From: CAZTGZ01 sp044339595
GTDB taxonomy: Bacteria; Bacteroidota; Bacteroidia; NS11-12g; UBA9320
Length of the DNA stretch: 23,520 nucleotides
Direction of reading: 5' to 3'
Assembly (NCBI GenBank): GCA_044339595.1
Contig: JBIIVF010000022.1
Location: 1 to 23,520 of the forward strand
How positions within the stretch are numbered: the first letter of the stretch is position 1; every line of letters starts with the position of its first letter. Under the pieces are notes generated by a model, which worked only from the letters and a program-made list of their open reading frames with translations, did not search any database and had not been told where the DNA came from. Positions 21,453-23,520 of this stretch are shown here, piece by piece. The translations under genes and the position numbers were made by a program.

Positions 21453-22730
21453 ATGAAAAAAATGAGACTTACAGCACTGCTTGCCTTGATTACCATTGGG
21501 GTAAGTTCCTCTTTTGCACAAATTGTAGAAAGTCCAATTCCTGATTTGAAAGGAAAACCACTTTCTGCTGAAGATCTTCAGTCATTTAACCGAATGACCG
21601 AAACCAAATTGAATAAAAAAGCAACCGTAACCGGCTGGTACAATTATACCGGCGCTTTGGGCGATAACGGTGAAAGATTCACCTATTTTACAGGCACTCA
21701 TATGTGGCCTGACTCCTCTCCTGTAATCATCTTCCCAACAACCGGGAAAGACCATATCTCTTTGCATGCCATTGGTCAGGTTTTCGATCCTACCAGTTTC
21801 TATTTTACAGATCCGACACCACAATTAAATCAGCACAATAGCTTTAAAGTTGATTCAATTGCATTTTTCTACAAGTATTTGAACCTGAACGGTATTTCTG
21901 ATACACTTTTGGTTCAGTTTTACACCGGAGATAAAATTGCTAATTTGTCTTTTGGTGGAACAACCCCTACGCGCTCAGTTGTATTGAATAGAGCTACCAG
22001 TACCGGTCAGGATGCTACTGCATTTGTGAAGATACCGCTAGATATGACCATGAACACGGCCGGTTTTTTTGAAACAGGCTCGTCAACTTTTGAAGGGGTA
22101 ATCCAAGTTCCAACCCCGTTGAATGTAGCCAAAGGAGCTTTGGCAGCATGGACGGCTACTTTTATTCCCGGGAATTATCCGGTTGCATTAGGAGATACTC
22201 TTGCCTATGATTCGACCAATATTCCTCAAAAGAAATTGAATTGCTTTTTGCCATTGATTTTCAGAGGAGATGGCGCTGCATCAGGTTTAGATAATTCATT
22301 CAATGTTGGATTATTTGCCTTTATCAGTCAAAAATATTCCACTACAACAGCTCGTCCTACGGAATGGTTCTACCCTGCGAATGCACCCGGAACTTTAAAA
22401 CAGTATGTACCATCACAATTCTATATCAACTGCGGAAACGTAGGCATAGAGAATTTAAATAAAGGTTATGGTTTAGGCGTTGCTTATCCAAATCCGGTTA
22501 CTCAAGGACAAAATGTTCAGGTAGATTTTGCACTCGGAAAATCAGAAATGGTGAGTGTAGAATTATATGACTTGTTGGGTAAAAAAGTAAAAAACATCAC
22601 CAACGGGTTTTATGCTCAAGGAAGCCATACGGTTGAATTCAGCGTAAACGAACTTCCACAAGGGGTTTATGTTTATCAAATTAAAGCAGGCGATTTCAGC
22701 TCTTCACGCAAATTGACCGTAAGCAAATAA
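21453..22730 (+). CDS. Secreted T9SS sorting-domain protein of unknown function
   Basis: 425 aa from the ATG at 21453 (a second ATG at 21462 is also possible). It begins with a signal peptide ending in SSFAQ. Residues of about 20-335 form the mature domain, which I do not recognise: rich in Thr, Ser, Gly and aromatic residues and probably beta-sheet. From about residue 344, AYPNPVTQGQNVQVDF begins a type A T9SS sorting domain, with VSVELYDLLGKKV and LPQGVYVYQIKAG, ending in KLTVSK. It has its own consensus promoter and a strong terminator, so it is a single-gene unit, as for many abundant surface or secreted proteins. No catalytic motif is visible, so I give no function beyond secretion by T9SS. 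Confidence 0.85.
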   Translation: MKKMRLTALLALITIGVSSSFAQIVESPIPDLKGKPLSAEDLQSFNRMTETKLNKKATVTGWYNYTGALGDNGERFTYFTGTHMWPDSSPVIIFPTTGKDHISLHAIGQVFDPTSFYFTDPTPQLNQHNSFKVDSIAFFYKYLNLNGISDTLLVQFYTGDKIANLSFGGTTPTRSVVLNRATSTGQDATAFVKIPLDMTMNTAGFFETGSSTFEGVIQVPTPLNVAKGALAAWTATFIPGNYPVALGDTLAYDSTNIPQKKLNCFLPLIFRGDGAASGLDNSFNVGLFAFISQKYSTTTARPTEWFYPANAPGTLKQYVPSQFYINCGNVGIENLNKGYGLGVAYPNPVTQGQNVQVDFALGKSEMVSVELYDLLGKKVKNITNGFYAQGSHTVEFSVNELPQGVYVYQIKAGDFSSSRKLTVSK

Positions 22731-22744
22731 TATTAACTTATTCC

Positions 22745-22781
22745 AAAAAAAGGCAGTCTCAAAAGGGCTGCCTTTTTTTTT
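22745..22781 (+). terminator. Intrinsic terminator after the 425-aa T9SS gene
   Basis: Stem of AAAAAAAGGCAG (22745-22756) with CTGCCTTTTTTT (22768-22779), an 11-base loop that can pair further, and a run of eight or more T. It starts 15 bases after the stop codon. Confidence 0.92.
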
Positions 22782-22846
22782 GTATTTGTCAGTTTGAGTT
22801 GCACAACTGATCTTGAACACAGATAATTGCATTGAATTCAATAGGC

Positions 22847-23296
22847 ATGAGCGCAGATAAAAACGAGTTATATATTCAGTTGTTCCAAAACATTGAAGCC
22901 GTTTTAGATCAAAAGGCTGATGAAATTGCCAACATGGCGAATATTGCAGCGTTGATACACGACACGCTGAAGCCACATTGGACGGGCTTCTACCGTGTTA
23001 TGGGTGATCAACTGATCTTGGGTCCATTTCAAGGGCCCGTGGCTTGTACGCGCATTGCTTTTGATAAAGGCGTATGCGGAAATGCCTGGAAACAAGCCAA
23101 AACAATTCTTGTAGACAATGTGCATGAATATCCGGGACACATCGCCTGCAGTGCGCTTTCCAATGCTGAGATTGTAGTTCCGGTCATCAAAAATGGCGTA
23201 GTTACAGCATTATTGGATGTGGATAGTGAACATTTTGCGGCATTTGATGCGACCGATGAAGACTGGCTTGAAAAAATTGTCAAACTGCTTCCATGA
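22847..23296 (+). CDS. msrC: Free methionine-(R)-sulfoxide reductase (GAF domain)
   Basis: 149 aa from the ATG at 22847 (a TTG at 22832 is rejected as five extra residues). It is a single GAF domain. fRMsr signature: WTGFY (45-49), LGPFQGPVACTRI (58-70), GVCG (75-78), PGHIACSALSNAEIVVP (96-112) and LDVDSEHF (123-130). All three functional cysteines are present, Cys67, Cys77 and Cys101, with spacings of 10 and 24 that equal those of E. coli Cys84, Cys94 and Cys118; the last is the catalytic one. The enzyme repairs free Met-R-sulfoxide with thioredoxin in the cytosol. It overlaps the transporter start by four bases (ATGA), so the two are coupled. Confidence 0.93.
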   Translation: MSADKNELYIQLFQNIEAVLDQKADEIANMANIAALIHDTLKPHWTGFYRVMGDQLILGPFQGPVACTRIAFDKGVCGNAWKQAKTILVDNVHEYPGHIACSALSNAEIVVPVIKNGVVTALLDVDSEHFAAFDATDEDWLEKIVKLLP

Positions 23297-23520
23297 AACG
23301 CCTGGCAGAAATATATATCCGTTGGGTACAAAATTGGTTGCCATCGCCCTTGGCCATTGCCTTTGCCTTGACCGCAGTTTGTGTATTATTTGCGATTATT
23401 TTCACAACTCCTCATGATCAATCCACTTTCATTTACTCAATAAAGATTTTCGAATTCTGGAGTGACGGAATTTGGGGATTATTGGCGTTTACTGCACAAA
23501 TGATGTTCATTCTGGCAATG
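23293..23520 (+). CDS. AtoE-type short-chain fatty acid transporter, 3' end outside window
   Basis: 76 codons are visible from the ATG at 23293, and the frame is open at the right edge. The start WVQNWLPSPLAIAFALT, a hydrophobic helix and then WSDGIWGLLAFTAQMMFIL align well with the N-terminus of E. coli AtoE (WLPDPL...LT...WGDGFWNLLAFxMQM, recalled from memory). Such proteins take up short-chain fatty acids, including acetoacetate in E. coli, with about ten or more membrane helices. It overlaps the fRMsr stop by four bases. The specificity is unknown, and a full-length sequence is needed to confirm the family. Confidence 0.82.
   Translation, partial: MKRLAEIYIRWVQNWLPSPLAIAFALTAVCVLFAIIFTTPHDQSTFIYSIKIFEFWSDGIWGLLAFTAQMMFILAM

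Overview
The window looks like ordinary chromosomal DNA from a member of the Bacteroidota (Flavobacteriia/Sphingobacteriia-like; I cannot place it more finely). The evidence is threefold. Three predicted secreted proteins end in type IX secretion (T9SS) C-terminal sorting domains with the YPNP motif. Several genes are preceded by the Bacteroidota-type promoter (TTTG or TTG, then 17-23 bp, then TAnnTTTG) and have A-rich leaders without Shine-Dalgarno sequences. Several protein families are also in their Bacteroidota form (S46 peptidase, LuxC-like acyl-CoA reductase, HMG-CoA lyase with ECPRDAMQ, large LepB). Genes are tightly packed, there is no gene-free stretch over 300 bp, and I see no tRNA, rRNA, CRISPR array, insertion sequence or prophage.

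Layout, left to right. (1) 1-2121, minus strand: an apparent operon ruvX-def-ubiA-maf (pre-16S rRNA nuclease, peptide deformylase, membrane prenyltransferase, Maf pyrophosphatase cut by the window edge), with overlaps or gaps of only a few bases. (2) 2232-5983, plus strand: LuxC-like acyl-CoA reductase, purC, and a secreted NHL-propeller protein, ending at a bidirectional terminator. (3) 6044-6889, minus strand: HMG-CoA lyase. (4) 6996-9907, plus strand: a five-repeat DUF349 protein followed by a methyltransferase. (5) 9958-11019, minus strand: MltG. (6) 11104-14052, plus strand: dapB-lepB-fmt, probably one transcript. (7) 14058-16889, minus strand: a large AT-rich T9SS surface protein. (8) 16961-20569, minus strand: MlaE-type permease, MlaF-type ATPase and an S46 dipeptidyl-peptidase in one tight run. 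(9) 20658-22730, plus strand: a short-chain dehydrogenase and a secreted T9SS protein of unknown function, ended by a strong terminator. (10) 22847-23520, plus strand: free methionine-(R)-sulfoxide reductase overlapping the start of an AtoE-type short-chain fatty acid transporter that runs off the window.

Functionally the window mixes housekeeping (purine and lysine/peptidoglycan precursors, initiator formyl-Met addition by Fmt and removal by Def, rRNA processing), envelope work (LepB, MltG, MlaFE, UbiA lipid synthesis, T9SS cargo) and catabolism of peptides and acyl units (S46 peptidase, HMG-CoA lyase, AtoE). I found no convincing unknown multi-gene system. The most interesting points are a predicted DPP11-type (acidic P1) peptidase joined to an MlaFE pair that lacks an adjacent MlaD, a 13-bp palindrome between the divergent mlaE and SDR promoters, apparently leaderless divergent transcription at 2121/2232, and two secreted T9SS proteins whose main domains I cannot assign.
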